Shown: positions 46,026-59,550, counted from the first letter of the stretch. The stretch is 64,000 nt of DNA from Pholiota molesta (GCA_014925825.1 JACGCK010000084.1:124001-188000), one strand, 5' to 3'. Numbers and translations: made by a program. Notes: generated by a model from the letters alone, not told the origin.

Positions 46026-49000
46026 CTGTTTTTCGTGCTGAAATTGCCTAAACGGGGGTACGTTTTCTGAAATGAGCGTAGGTCACAGAGGGCAATCGGG
46101 TTCTGGTACAATGCGCGCAGAGTGCAGCCCCCCCCGAAGGGCAAGCTATTCGCACCCCACGTCTCTCTACCTACCTACGTACTCGCAGACATTTGCATTC
46201 AGGCGCATTGCGCGCAGAGTGCAGCCCTCCCGCATCTATCTACGTATGTACACTGTAAGTCCACAGTTTGCAATGAAATAAAATGGAACAACTTACCACT
46301 GTGGCGTGCGGCTGTCGGCCAAGTTAGTACGATTTTCGCGAGAGATGGTCGTTTGTGCGGAAAATAATGCAAAGGCCACCCTGGCACACAATCCGATTAG
46401 ATAGTTCGCAATGAAATGAAATGGAAGAACTTACAATCTACTCCGCGTGAAGGTTTTGTAGGTTTCCAGTGCGTTTGTGCGAAGATCGAGTTCGTGTGAA
46501 AAATGCCTTGCACTCGAAATCTAACCGCCAATTAGAGTCATTTCCGATAATCTCAACTTCACTACTCACCGAGCAAGATAGATCTCGTAAAACCGCGGAA
46601 AATCAAGCATCTGCGAGAAAGTAAAATCAATGACTTTTCAATCCTTTCAACCAACAGAAATTACTGACCACAAAGCGAGTATCTTGTACAATTCATACAA
46701 AATACAAAGTCCACCTATATGGTGAATAGTCAAAATCAGCGGCTGAAAACCCAAGAAACCACCTACACGGAAAAGGCCAGATTTCGCGGGAAATCTAAAA
46801 CTCTCATTTCGATACAAGGCACCAAAATAGAGCAAAACCGTGCTCGTTGGAAATCAAAAATCATATCTACACCCATCTCGCGGGAAATTCAAATATCTAT
46901 TTTTGATATGAGGCGCCGAATTCAAAGGGAGCGAAACCACTTACTTCGAGCTTGTAACATTGCTCGCCGGAATTCCAAAAAATCTAATTAGAATAGGAGC
47001 TGTCTAATTAGTGCTGCGACATATCTAATACATTGAGAATTAATCACATACCGTATCAGTCGAAGACTGTAACATTGCTCGTGGGGAGTCCAAAAATCTA
47101 ATTAGAACATGAGCCATTTAATCAGTGCCACGACAATATAACATATTCAGAATCAATCACATACCTTATCCATCATTCCGAGCTGTGAAATAAGAGTATC
47201 GATTCCGAATTCAAGACGGAAGATTGATAAGATCCCATGTCAAAGGCCGCGGGACATCCAAAAATCGAATTTCAAGTGCGGCCAAGTCTCTATAATAAGA
47301 TAATGACGGTAAAGTAAGATAATGGGTCGCGGGAAGTCGGAATATCAAATTTGAATAATGGGGAGGAAATTAGCATGGTAAGAGTGCCGTCCAGGCAGAA
47401 AGATCTTACATGGATTGGTATGGGCACTCAGATTTGAGACGATGAACAAAGCTAGAGACAAGTTCAATCAGTGTGTGTAAATTGGAAGACAAGATAGTAG
47501 GTGATAGAGTACTTACATCAACATGGTAACACCATCGTAGATAAGGCTGTGGACGTAGAGCAGAAATGGAATGTGGCATTAGGACGGGATAGGATGGTAC
47601 AGACTCTGTCCAAACGTCTCCAGTCTTTATACTCCCAGAATGCCAAGCCGGACCAATTCTTCCACGTCTCCGTCACCATTTCTCCGATTACTAAATCTCG
47701 GAATGTGCGGTGGCAAATCCTTAGACTCAATCTACTGTTACCGGTCCCGACCCCTGCAAAATTACGGTGCAGGGATGAACCTTCCTCATACCTTTGTACT
47801 TCTTTCCTATCAAAAATATCACTGCCTGCGCTATTATCCTAATGTCATTTTATCTGCTGCAATAGATTTCTTTTCTTTATAGTTCTCCGAGTCAGATTCA
47901 ACATTGATTCCTTCCACAGACAATCCACATCTCATTCCATATTATCCCTCTCCGAAAATAGACAATTCTCCCTTACACATAATTCCGTTGTGTAAATTCT
48001 TCTAGCTCCTTCAATATTGCTGACTTGGGTCCGATCAGGACAAACGTTTCAATGACCGTGTGCAGTATCACGGACACACCAAGAAACCATGTACTCAACG
48101 GACATCGGAATCCGTATCAAGTATTGCCTCCATCCCAAATCACCGCCGTAAAGCCAAAAGAACGCTTCTTTCTAAAAATGTCATAAGAAGCATTGCCAAT
48201 AAGCTACCAGTGACAAAATATATCAAATGTAACGAGTAGTAAATGTGTGCCTCGCACCCGGTATACCAATGACATCCTCACTACTTAGTACTGGAAGAAC
48301 GGAATCCATTACAATGGACACGGTAGCTTAGCAGGGTTGAAGTGTTGCGAGCGGCAATTGTCATCAAATTTTATGCTATGTCCGGTGAACGTAATTCTGA
48401 GCAAGCGCAAGATAGAAGCTTTGCGAGCGGAAATGCTTATCATCAAAGTCTAAGCCAAGTACAGACGTGCCGAATAAAAAATACAACACGCAAATTTTTA
48501 TGGATCTCGCATTCCGTAGGGAAAATAAAGCAAATGAGTGTACCCGCGAGGTTGAAGCGTTGCGAGCGGCAAAATCTGACATCATCTGTGCCCCATTCAA
48601 TTGCAAGTCGGTGTGGATCCACTTGAAAGCTTATTTGCATAGACGGGAAGGAAATAAAATATAAGATGCCATTCGTAGCTTGTTGCCACGCGCAAACGAG
48701 TTCAAGCGCCGTGTTTACTGTGCCACCGTTTTAGGCGCCGGCGCGCCGGTGCTGAATATGGCGCAATAATTTGCTCTCAAAATTGCACACATTTACAACA
48801 CACATAAGAAAGCGGCAGGGGTCATTGTTAGTTGTATCTAGTCTCTTATAAATCGGGGTTTTACTCCAGGACTCCAGTTGCAATTGTTTGCAAGTCATTA
48901 AGTGCAAGTTATCAGGTTGATGAAGGAGTTTGGAACAGCAAATGGTAGTTAAATTTAACCGTCGAGTTAATCTTTCCATATGGGTTGAAGCAGATCAAAG

Positions 49001-52000
49001 ATTTCTTTCAGAATCCGTTGGTAGCTTGTCGCCGCGCGCCGCGAACGAGGTTAAGCGCCCGGGCCGTGCGTACTGTGCCACCGTTTTTGGACGCCTGAAT
49101 GTGGCAAAATACGCATGTTCTCCAAATGGCACGCATTTGCATAACACATAGAAAGGCGGCCGCAGACATGGTTAGCTGTACCTAATCTTCTATGAATCCA
49201 AATTTCTATTCCAATTGATCACAGAGACGGGCGGTCGGATACTAACTACTGTGAGAACGACATGCTCCTCCTCTCCCAATCCGCTATTTGAAACGCACAA
49301 AACGTATCTGACTATCAGGGTCGTATATTAAATACAGTGCTAGCATTTTTGTTTATTGCTGCGACCGCGATACGGCGCGATGTACGAGACGACGGCGGCA
49401 TCAAGATGCAATCAATTGAATCATAGAGCGCATACGCTACTGTGTTCTAAATTCATTTGGAAGGCTCGTAAGTGTAGTAATACATAGCCCCAAGACGCTT
49501 CTACTGTACACCAGAAAATTGGAGCGGCCAGACGGGGCCAGACAAGGATAGCCGTACCGAGCATGACCCTCTCCTCCCACCCCATTTCGTGTTTCCAGTC
49601 TATTGCGCATCGCACGGGGACCTGGAAAAAGCCACGTCAAACGCCGATATTAGTGCCATCAAGGGTCCTCTCTAGTGCGTTGCCAGCGAAGATTGCGCGC
49701 TTGAACTTTCCGCCTGCAAGAAGATGCATTTGCTGAATGCTTAGGTTCGGAGCAATGCATGGAAGAAGCAAGTTAGTGCCATTTCCCTTTAGTTTTACGA
49801 CATGGTAATATGGCCTACTGGGTCAAGAACTATTGGGTAGGTGGGTACCGAGTACACTTGGCCGCTGTGCGAACGAGATTCACAATTTTGAAAATGTATA
49901 GAAACATGAAATTTATCCTTTATGCTCAATAACGAATAAAACACAATGAATAGCTCGCTTTTCTGTATCCTAGTTGTAATAAAATTGGGCTATGAGTTTT
50001 CTTATGGATAGCAGTATGATCTACAAGATACAGGGTAGTATGAGCAGCGGACGCGGATGAGCAAACGGAGGAGGAGATGCGGATTGATATTCGCTTAGCG
50101 CGTGCGGACCCTGTACGAGATGTTTCCAATGCTACCGTTTTCATTCTATGTACGTACACATCTACCCAAAGCCATATATAAGACTACCATTTCCCTCTCA
50201 TTCCCTCATCCCACTCTCCTCTACTCTCGTCTCCTCTCCTCGTCTTCTCTCTTCTCTCGCTCTATCCCGCCGAGCTCGTCGATGGTCCAAACGAGGTGAG
50301 CGCGTGTCCTTCAGCGTGGTCTACGCACCACACTGATGTCGTCCTCCCTCCGCAGATAGTACTTCGCACTCCAACGCTCATCTGGAACGCGTAGTAAGTA
50401 GGTTGCTGTTCGTCTCTGCAGCCGTGACATTGCTTACCGCTACTCATAGCACCTGATGAGGCCTTTCGTCCTCGCCGATGCCGCGCGATGCGATGGCGCC
50501 GTGCCCTTGCACGACTGGATCAGCCAGCCTGGTCAAAGCCAGGGTAAGTCAAGATTGCGAACATTCCAATAATGTACTCACCGGTATCCTGAGGAAGTAC
50601 GCCGTCCTCGCTTCTTGGCTGGTCCTTCCGCCCGTGGTCGTCGTCCTCGTTGGTAAGTGGAACAGATGAGCGACCGTTCAGATATGGCGCCGAGCTGTTC
50701 GCGTTGTCGTTCATGGGCCGGGATCCATTCCGCAGGCTCTCCGCGAACTCTAATATGCCGCCCAAAGGCGGCGCACGTCGACTTCAGGCCTAATAGATGT
50801 GAGTACTTCCTGTACGCTCGAATCAGCGCCGCACTCCACGCCCTCCTTCACAGATCTCCCTCGTCGTCGTCGTTCCGCACCTGGTAGGTTGCCCGTCTCC
50901 TCCTCGAAGGCGATCGTTCGCGTTGCTGACCCGTATTTCGATTGCTCCATGCTGCCTAGGTTGCAGTTGTCCGTAACTTCTAGAGCTGATCCCGCGGCTC
51001 GGTGCTAAACGAAACGCGGCACTATTGTCATAGTGAGTAATGTTGATACAAAAAAGGGATGTCGCGCTCACTGACGTTTTTCCGCAGCTGCGCTGCTCCC
51101 CTACTCCCTCGCGAGTCGAGCCGTAGTCATACAAGCGATGCCACGCCGTGAGTCGCCCATATCGCAGCGTCGTCGTTTCGTTGCCGACCACGCTTCGGTG
51201 TCCGTATATCGTGCGGAACCATGGCCGTTCTCTGTGGTAGTGGTGTTGTCGCTGCAACGCCGGCTTGCCTAGATTACTGCTGTCAGCGCGACGCTGAGAG
51301 GAAGGGCGATGACATGGCCTGGGCGCTCCGCACCGTCCGTGCTGCGTGGCCCCTGTGCCCTTGTGGTTCGATCTGAATGTCGGCGCGCGCCCGATGTGTG
51401 CCGACGTCGTCCAGATATCTTGCTCGCGCGTCGCCGTGGACTTTGTATGCCGCTCTGGAGATGCTTCTGGTAAGTGCAGCGCCGAGTGAATGTGTGCTCG
51501 TAGGTACGCACCGGTGCCCGCGTCCCCTACGCTCGCGAGTCGAGCCGTTGTCGTCCAAGGCACGCCGTGAGTCGGGCATCCCGTAACCCCGCGTCGTCGT
51601 CTAGTGGTACTGTGGTGTACGTGTCGCACATCGCCCGTGCCGTTCTCTGTGTCGTCGCGGTGCTGCGGTGTTGCCTTGCTCACTGCTGTGAGCTCGATTG
51701 CGAGAGGAGGGGGGATGGGATGAGATTTACACACCTGGGAGCTGCGCGCTGTTCGTACTTCTTGGATTCTGCGCAGTGGTGCCCGTGGATCACCTCTCTT
51801 GCTCTGAGCCTATCCAGGCGATCTGAATGTTGGACGCTCGCCCGATGTGTGCCGATGTCGTGCAGACATCCCCCTCGTGCTCGCCGGCCCACTGGGTTTC
51901 GTTCTGATGTTTGCATGTCGCTCTGGAGGTGTTGCTAGTAAGTTGCGCGCCGAGAGACGATTGCTCGTAGGTACTCGCGCTTGCCGGCGCCATTCCGTTG

Positions 52001-53154
52001 GTCTGTATGGCTGCTCTGCGGGTACATTAAGCACCGGTGTTGCTGTTGAACCTGCTGTGTCCCCGATGTGCGCCGAACTGGTGATGTCGCTGGGTACTGA
52101 TGTCGTCCTTCTCTGTTGCTGCAGGTCGCTGCGTCAGCGCCGTTTTGCCTTGCTCACCGCTGTGAGCGCGGTGCTGAGGGAGATGAGATAGGATATACAC
52201 ACCTGGGCACTGCGTGCTGGCTTCAGCGCGTTGTGGCGCTCATGGACCATCCTCGCATGCTTTGAGTCTCCGTGCGATCCGAGGTCTAACGCTCGCCAGA
52301 TGGACTAGGACTTGCCGACGCCGTTGGACGTGCTGCGGCGTCGATGTGCTATGAGGTTGCGATGCGTTTCCGTGCGATCTGGTAGTTTGACGCGATGACT
52401 CCAATGTAAGTCTCCTCGCGCTCGCCGGGCCACCGGGATTCGTTCTGATGTTCGGGTATGCGGCGTCCTCGCGGTACCTGAGTCACGATTTATGCGCCGG
52501 GATGGTGTTCGTGTCGTTGTTCTCGCGTCGAGACGAATCCGCGGCGGGAAGCGGGACGAGGGATGCGTCGACGACGGACTTCGGAGTGCGCGGTCGTGTG
52601 CTGGGGCACGCTGCGGCTCTCTGATCTCGCCGCTTTGTGTGCGCGTTGTCTGCTGCTGTGCGTACGGCGAAGGATAGCGGGAAGGCAGATTGGCAGAAGG
52701 AACGGGAGCCTTGAGTCGGCGGACACACACGGAACGGAACGGCGGATGCGTCGATGGTTGGTAGGCACAGCGCAGTATGTTATCGAGAGAGTCCTGTAAA
52801 GAGCAAATCAAGTAGGCCAGAAAAGAGACACAGGAGGGAGAAAGAGCATAGCAAGTAGGCCGGAAAAGAGACACAGGAAGGAGAGAGAGAGCCGACACGG
52901 CGACGGGGCCCGACCGCGTTCTCCACCACATGACCGACATCACGTCATGACTTGATGATCGCGTCTATAATTGCCTCTTGTCTTCAAGTTTCTCCATTCC
53001 GGCGCGTTTTTCAGAGCTTCGATTCCAGGTGTCATGTTCTGGCCATGTTCGAGAGGACTCAATTACTCTGACACCTCGTTTCTTTTTATATGCATGCTAG
53101 TGCAGTTGACGTGGATTTGGTTCGCCCCGACTCCCCATGCAGTGTCGTGCAGCG
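46026..53154 (+). mobile_element. Long non-coding repeat of unit B
   Basis: Second copy of 36479-43603 with the same internal order: module array about 46757-47107, TATA box 50175-50182, splice-rich block 50277-51050, 440-bp repeats about 51105-52265. Differences from unit A are few: single substitutions such as CTCGCGGGAA for CTCGTGGGAA near 46877, loss of two bases in GACTCATCAGGG near 49313, and one-base indels at about 50571, 51005 and 51518. Confidence 0.62.
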
Positions 53155-53987
53155 CAAGGGGTACGCACCGGCAATTGCCGGCATATGAGGTAGGGGGAGG
53201 GTGCCTGTCTGGCCGGCCTTATCCAAACTTTTTTTTACCAGTGCAAATATAGCTTTTGGAAGCCTTTATATGCATTTTTATGCTCCTACTTACTCTCATA
53301 TAATGTTTTCAAGACCTCCGAGCACACTACAGGCCATATACAAGCAACAGGTGACTTGCTGGTGATGGAAATGGACATCAGACTAATGATTGGATGGCTG
53401 GCATCACTCGGCATATGCTCGGTGCATTCAAATATAGCAAGCTAGCGATCTGAAATAGCACTTGATGGGTGCTTACTTCTCATTTTTGTCTCATTTCGAC
53501 AACATTTCGAAGCTTTTCATTGTTGCAATTAGCTCGAGGATTGCTCTAATTGAGTAGAATATCAACTATTAACATGATTCTTGAAAGATTCTTGAAGACT
53601 GTGCTTCAGTGTCCCCATAGCCAATTCCATCAATAAGATAATATCCACTGCCCGATTGATTTGCAAATTTATTTTCACAAGATATTCCATTGATTCCCCC
53701 TTCTTTTGACTGCCTTTATGACCAGTATGCCCAAAGTATGCCTTTGGAATTCTTGTGATAATGACTGGAAGGTGAATGGCACAGGGATGGAAAATTGAAA
53801 ACATTGTCGAAGGAAGGCTTTAAGACTATGGTGTAGTCAACATCATTGTATTTACTAAACATTGTTGCCATCAAAACACGTGCTTTATTTCCTTTTTTGG
53901 ATGCATAGGGGGGAGGGTCCCTCCCAAACTCGCCTTATCCAAAAAAATCGACCTCATATACCGGACTTTTTTTGTGCGTACCCCTTG
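53155..53987. mobile_element. Non-autonomous hAT-type transposon, 833 bp (unit B)
   Basis: Same insertion as at 43604-44435, with the same terminal repeats and the same GTGCAGCG duplication (53147-53154 and 53988-53995). One extra G in a G-run near 53193 makes it one base longer. Because site and duplication match, it was copied with the unit rather than inserted separately, so the insertion predates the array. Confidence 0.87.
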
Positions 53988-54085
53988 GTGCAGCGTGGCC
54001 TTCTCACCGGAACTACATATAGGATTACACCGTGCTTGGAAAATTCCTTCCTCTTTTTCGTCGACCGCCACACTTCGCCGTTGAG

Positions 54086-55579
54086 ATGGACTATGCATAT
54101 GCTGCGCTGGCTGGAGTGGTCATCATAGTGTTTCTCTCGTTCAGGAGGCCTAAAGTTCGTCGATGGTCTGACGTGCATTGGCGTGTGGATGGCGGGGCAA
54201 AGTGTTCTAATACGAACGATATAGTTAGGCCACATTCCGACCCTTGGGTACTCGACACCACTCCTTTCCTACATCACCGCGTTCAAGTTTCGCACACATA
54301 GTCGTGATATGATCGAAGAAGGGTATCGAAAGGTGCGCTCACCTCTCTGATCATGCGAGGAAACGCCTTCATAGTTTTCTTTCAGTATCCAAACCAAGTG
54401 TGGAAGCTTTCGACGCTTGATGGATGGTTCATCGTGGCGAACGGGACGCATCGCGTGGAGGAGATGAACAAAGCGAGTGGGAAGGAGTTGTCCGCGATTC
54501 TCAATTTCCAATCCGTGAGTCCAGCCAAACCTACGAAATGCCACCTCCTGAACTTTTTGCAGTACCTACAACTTGATTATACCCTCGGTCCTGAAGTTAC
54601 AACGAATCCGTATCACATCAAGGTCGTGCGCTCTACCATGACGCGGAATGTCGCGGCGCAGTTTGAGGACATGCACTCGGAGGCGGTCAGTGCTTTCGAG
54701 GATCTTATTTCTTCAAACTCCTTGGGTAAGCTACCATCGCTATCAAACTCTATTCACATTTTGACGCGCATGAGACTGGCATGCCATCCCGATATTTTCA
54801 TCCATGAGCGAAATAATATCACGAATCAACGCCCGGCTTGCGGTTGGATATCCACTCTGTGCGTTCTTCGCTTTCCGTCCATCGCCTGTCCTGACCACAC
54901 CCATGACGTTCAGGCCAGAACAAGGCATTTCGAGATCTATGTGGACGTTCGAGCCCCGTTTTAATGAAGGGAAGACATCTCCGCTTCGTGCCGTCCTTCC
55001 TGAGACCGTACGTATATCTTATTTAAAATCTTACAGTACTCATCGTGTCTACAGGATTGCAGCCAAGCTCATCGTCAACTCTGGCGCAGACATCGGAGCC
55101 ATGGCCAGACATCTCCAGCCCGTCATCGCTCACAGACTCAACGAACAGCGTCTGCATGGATCCGAATGGGCCGGAAAACCTGTAAGTCATGCACCGCTCT
55201 TCTTTGTGACGATGTTAAATGGATCCCAATTCGCAGAACGACACACTGATGTGGATGATGGACGAGGCGGAGAAGTCTGGCGAGAGAGTGACCGCGTACG
55301 GCATGGCGACGCGTCTCTACTTTCTCACCTTTGCTTCGGATGGGATCGCCATGGTCCGTCTCCTCTCTTCCCATTGTCCTTGGGATGGTCGTCATCCTGA
55401 TCTTCCAATGCAGATGTTGTCGTGCGCGCTGTACGAAGTTGCTACGAGACCGGAGTACATCAAGCCTCTTCGAGACGAGGTCGAGGCGGTTGTTGCGTGG
55501 GAGGATTGGGTGAGTCCTTTTTGTGTCATGTTTGGGTGCTAATACATGCGTTTCCTCTGCAAATCCAGGGAGAAACTGA
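54086..55579 (+). pseudogene. Truncated cytochrome P450, array copy C
   Basis: Best-preserved of the three halves. Exons: 54086-54154 (membrane anchor), 54225-54332 (hinge and A-helix region), about 54356-54514 (RGNAFIV...ILNFQS), 54563-54725, then NKAFRDLC, FVPSFLRP and I-helix exons as in the other copies, up to the breakpoint at about 55579. The frame is open where copy B has lost bases. It still lacks the ExxR and Cys heme-ligand parts, and the junction between EEGYRK and RGNAFIV has no usable intron, so a functional enzyme is excluded. A different cytochrome P450 from the complete gene at 17042-19012. Confidence 0.85.
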
Positions 55580-58500
55580 CTGTTTTTCGTGCTGAAATTG
55601 CCTAAACGGGGGTACGTTTTCTGAAATGAGCGTAGGTCACAGAGGGCAATCGGGTTCTGGTACAATGCGCGCAGAGTGCAGCCCCCCCCGAAGGGCAAGC
55701 TATTCGCACCCCACGTCTCTCTACCTACCTACGTACTCGCAGACATTTGCATTCAGGCGCATTGCGCGCAGAGTGCAGCCCTCCCGCATCTATCTACGTA
55801 TGTACACTGTAAGTCCACAGTTTGCAATGAAATAAAATGGAACAACTTACCACTGTGGCGTGCGGCTGTCGGCCAAGTTAGTACGATTTTCGCGAGAGAT
55901 GGTCGTTTGTGCGGAAAATAATGCAAAGGCCACCCTGGCACACAATCCGATTAGATAGTTCGCAATGAAATGAAATGGAAGAACTTACAATCTACTCCGC
56001 GTGAAGGTTTTGTAGGTTTCCAGTGCGTTTGTGCGAAGATCGAGTTCGTGTGAAAAATGCCTTGCACTCGAAATCTAACCACCAATTAGAGTCATTTCCG
56101 ATAATCTCAACTTCACTACTCACCGAGCAAGATAGATCTCGTAAAACCGCGGAAAATCAAGCATCTGCGAGAAAGTAAAATCAATGACTTTTCAATCCTT
56201 TCAACCAACAGAAATTACTGACCACAAAGCGAGTATCTTGTACAATTCATACAAAATACAAAGTCCACCTATATGGTGAATAGTCAAAATCAGCGGCTGA
56301 AAACCCAAGAAACCACCTACACGGAAAAGGCCAGATTTCGCGGGAAATCTAAAACTCTCATTTCGATACAAGGCACCAAAATAGAGCAAAACCGTGCTCG
56401 TTGGAAATCAAAAATCATATCTACACCCATCTCGTGGGAAATTCAAATATCTATTTTTGATATGAGGCGCCGAATTCAAAGGGAGCGAAACCACTTACTT
56501 CGAGCTTGTAACATTGCTCGCCGGAATTCCAAAAAATCTAATTAGAATAGGAGCTGTCTAATTAGTGCTGCGACATATCTAATACATTGAGAATTAATCA
56601 CATACCGTATCAGTCGAAGACTGTAACATTGCTCGTGGGGAGTCCAAAAATCTAATTAGAACATGAGCCATTTAATCAGTGCCACGACAATATAACATAT
56701 TCAGAATCAATCACATACCTTATCCATCATTCCGAGCTGTGAAATAAGAGTATCGATTCCGAATTCAAGACGGAAGATTGATAAGATCCCATGTCAAAGG
56801 CCGCGGGACATCCAAAAATCGAATTTCAAGTGCGGCCAAGTCTCTATAATAAGATAATGACGGTAAAGTAAGATAATGGGTCGCGGGAAGTCGGAATATC
56901 AAATTTGAATAATGGGGAGGAAATTAGCATGGTAAGAGTGCCGTCCAGGCAGAAAGATCTTACATGGATTGGTATGGGCACTCAGATTTGAGACGATGAA
57001 CAAAGCTAGAGACAAGTTCAATCAGTGTGTGTAAATTGGAAGACAAGATAGTAGGTGATAGAGTACTTACATCAACATGGTAACACCATCGTAGATAAGG
57101 CTGTGGACGTAGAGCAGAAATGGAATGTGGCATTAGGACGGGATAGGATGGTACAGACTCTGTCCAAACGTCTCCAGTCTTTATACTCCCAGAATGCCAA
57201 GCCGGACCAATTCTTCCACGTCTCCGTCACCATTTCTCCGATTACTAAATCTCGGAATGTGCGGTGGCAAATCCTTAGACTCAATCTACTGTTACCGGTC
57301 CCGACCCCTGCAAAATTACGGTGCAGGGATGAACCTTCCTCATACCTTTGTACTTCTTTCCTATCAAAAATATCACTGCCTGCGCTATTATCCTAATGTC
57401 ATTTTATCTGCTGCAATAGATTTCTTTTCTTTATAGTTCTCCGAGTCAGATTCAACATTGATTCCTTCCACAGACAATCCACATCTCATTCCATATTATC
57501 CCTCTCCGAAAATAGACAATTCTCCCTTACACATAATTCCGTTGTGTAAATTCTTCTAGCTCCTTCAATATTGCTGACTTGGGTCCGATCAGGACAAACG
57601 TTTCAATGACCGTGTGCAGTATCACGGACACACCAAGAAACCATGTACTCAACGGACATCGGAATCCGTATCAAGTATTGCCTCCATCCCAAATCACCGC
57701 CGTAAAGCCAAAAGAACGCTTCTTTCTAAAAATGTCATAAGAAGCATTGCCAATAAGCTACCAGTGACAAAATATATCAAATGTAACGAGTAGTAAATGT
57801 GTGCCTCGCACCCGGTATACCAATGACATCCTCACTACTTAGTACTGGAAGAACGGAATCCATTACAATGGACACGGTAGCTTAGCAGGGTTGAAGTGTT
57901 GCGAGCGGCAATTGTCATCAAATTTTATGCTATGTCCGGTGAACGTAATTCTGAGCAAGCGCAAGATAGAAGCTTTGCGAGCGGAAATACTTATCATCAA
58001 AGTCTAAGCCAAGTACAGACGTGCCGAATAAAAAATACAACACGCAAATTTTTATGGATCTCGCATTCCGTAGGGAAAATAAAGCAAATGAGTGTACCCG
58101 CGAGGTTGAAGCGTTGCGAGCGGCAAAATCTGACATCATCTGTGCCCCATTCAATTGCAAGTCGGTGTGGATCCACTTGAAAGCTTATTTGCATAGACGG
58201 GAAGGAAATAAAATATAAGATGCCATTCGTAGCTTGTTGCCACGCGCAAACGAGTTCAAGCGCCGTGTTTACTGTGCCACCGTTTTAGGCGCCGGTGCGC
58301 CGGTGCTGAATATGGCGCAATAATTTGCTCTCAAAATTGCACACATTTACAACACACATAAGAAAGCGGCAGGGGTCATTGTTAGTTGTATCTAGTCTCT
58401 TATAAATCGGGGTTTTACTCCAGGACTCCAGTTGCAATTGTTTGCAAGTCATTAAGTGCAAGTTATCAGGTTGATGAAGGAGTTTGGAACAGCAAATGGT

Positions 58501-58627
58501 AGTTAAATTTAACCGTCGAGTTAATCTTTCCATATGGGTTGAAGCAGATCAAAGATTTCTTTCAGAATCCGTTGGTAGCTTGTCGCCGCGCGCCGCGAAC
58601 GAGGTTAAGCGCCCGGGCCGTGCGTAC
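55580..58627 (+). mobile_element. Long non-coding repeat of unit C, truncated
   Basis: Matches 36479-39526 and 46026-49073 almost exactly, with module array about 56310-56660. It stops at GGGCCGTGCGTAC (58627), just before the TGTGCCACCGTTTTTGG repeat that follows in units A and B. The TATA region and GC-rich block are missing in this orientation. Confidence 0.85.
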
Positions 58628-59286
58628 AGTAGAGGAGAGTGGGATGAGGGAATGAGAGGGAAATGGTAGTCTTATATATGGCTTTGGGTAGATGTGTACG
58701 TACATAGAATGAAAACGGTAGCATTGGAAACATCTCGTACAGGGTCCGCACGCGCTAAGCGAATATCAATCCGCATCTCCTCCTCCGTTTGCTCATCCGC
58801 GTCCGCTGCTCATACTACCCTGTATCTTGTAGATCATACTGCTATCCATAAGAAAACTCATAGCCCAATTTTATTACAACTAGGATACAGAAAAGCGAGC
58901 TATTCATTGTGTTTTATTCGTTATTGAGCATAAAGGATAAATTTCATGTTTCTATACATTTTCAAAATTGTGAATCTCGTTCGCACAGCGGCCAAGTGTA
59001 CTCGGTACCCACCTACCCAATAGTTCTTGACCCAGTAGGCCATATTACCATGTCGTAAAACTAAAGGGAAATGGCACTAACTTGCTTCTTCCATGCATTG
59101 CTCCGAACCTAAGCATTCAGCAAATGCATCTTCTTGCAGGCGGAAAGTTCAAGCGCGCAATCTTCGCTGGCAACGCACTAGAGAGGACCCTTGATGGCAC
59201 TAATATCGGCGTTTGACGTGGCTTTTTCCAGGTCCCCGTGCGATGCGCAATAGACTGGAAACACGAAATGGGGTGGGAGGAGAGGG
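58628..59286 (-). repeat. Inverted fragment of the array repeat at the right edge
   Basis: Reverse complement of 40022-40680, essentially identical to it, containing the TATA box (58671-58678, minus strand). It is fused head-on to the truncated unit C at 58627/58628, with no more than a base of shared sequence at the junction, and ends inside GGAGAGGGTC, after which unrelated DNA begins. Confidence 0.9.
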
Positions 59287-59300
59287 TCGGCAGAAAGTTC

Positions 59301-59550
59301 GTAACATCTGCATGACCTCAAAGCTATTAATTTAACCGTGCTTTTAGGTGCTATGGCTTTAGTTACACTAGTCGTCATAGGCATCACGATTACCTACACC
59401 TTGATATTCGTTGTGTTACTAGCCATAGCTGAAGTGGCTGGCTTTCCTGCCGATTTAAGCACAAGGTCCGATACAATCGAACAAAGGAGCAACTTGTTAG
59501 CTCGTAAGCATCTTTTTTCCATGCGAGAAGCCCAACGACTTACAGATTAG
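59301..59550 (+). pseudogene. 5'-truncated membrane-protein remnant at the array edge
   Basis: An open frame without a start codon begins shortly after the array junction at 59287 and ends at TAG 59548-59550. It reads NLTVLLGAMALVTLVVIG and further hydrophobic residues (about 35 in total, one long or two short membrane helices), then FPADLSTRSDTIEQRSNLLARK. The lack of an ATG next to the junction suggests that the array end replaced its first part. No family recognised. The short RSNL motif with basic residues recurs in the frame at 59967-60354. Confidence 0.35.

Larger units (their letters stand above)
36108..58627 (+). repeat. Tandem array of a 9.55-kb unit (two full, one partial)
   Basis: Unit starts at matching points lie at 36118, 45665 and 55219 (the MDPNSQNDT frame), giving periods of 9547 and 9554 bp. 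The same spacing holds for many other landmarks (37954/47501/57055; 40380/49926; 43604/53155). Units differ only by scattered substitutions and one-base indels, so by eye they are above 99% identical. The third unit stops at 58627. Each unit holds the end of a P450 5' half, the long non-coding repeat, a GC-rich block, a hAT-type insertion and the start of the next P450. Such near identity implies recent amplification by unequal crossing-over, or an assembly duplication. Confidence 0.92.

Noticed and set aside
50823..51734. A 303-codon minus-strand frame, and similar long frames at 41433-42184
   Set aside because: GC-rich 440-bp repeats with few stop codons; the frame is broken in the other unit by one-base indels and resembles no protein.
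44534..55579. Functional P450s in the array
   Set aside because: All copies stop before the ExxR and heme-cysteine segments, and the intron before RGNAFIV is damaged.
36108..58627. Starship or other giant cargo-carrying element
   Set aside because: No tyrosine-recombinase captain gene is present, and cargo is limited to a P450 fragment.
34740..59286. LTR retrotransposon explanation for the array
   Set aside because: Some pieces start TG and approach CA, but there is no protease, reverse transcriptase, RNase H or integrase frame and no pair of long terminal repeats bounding a unit.
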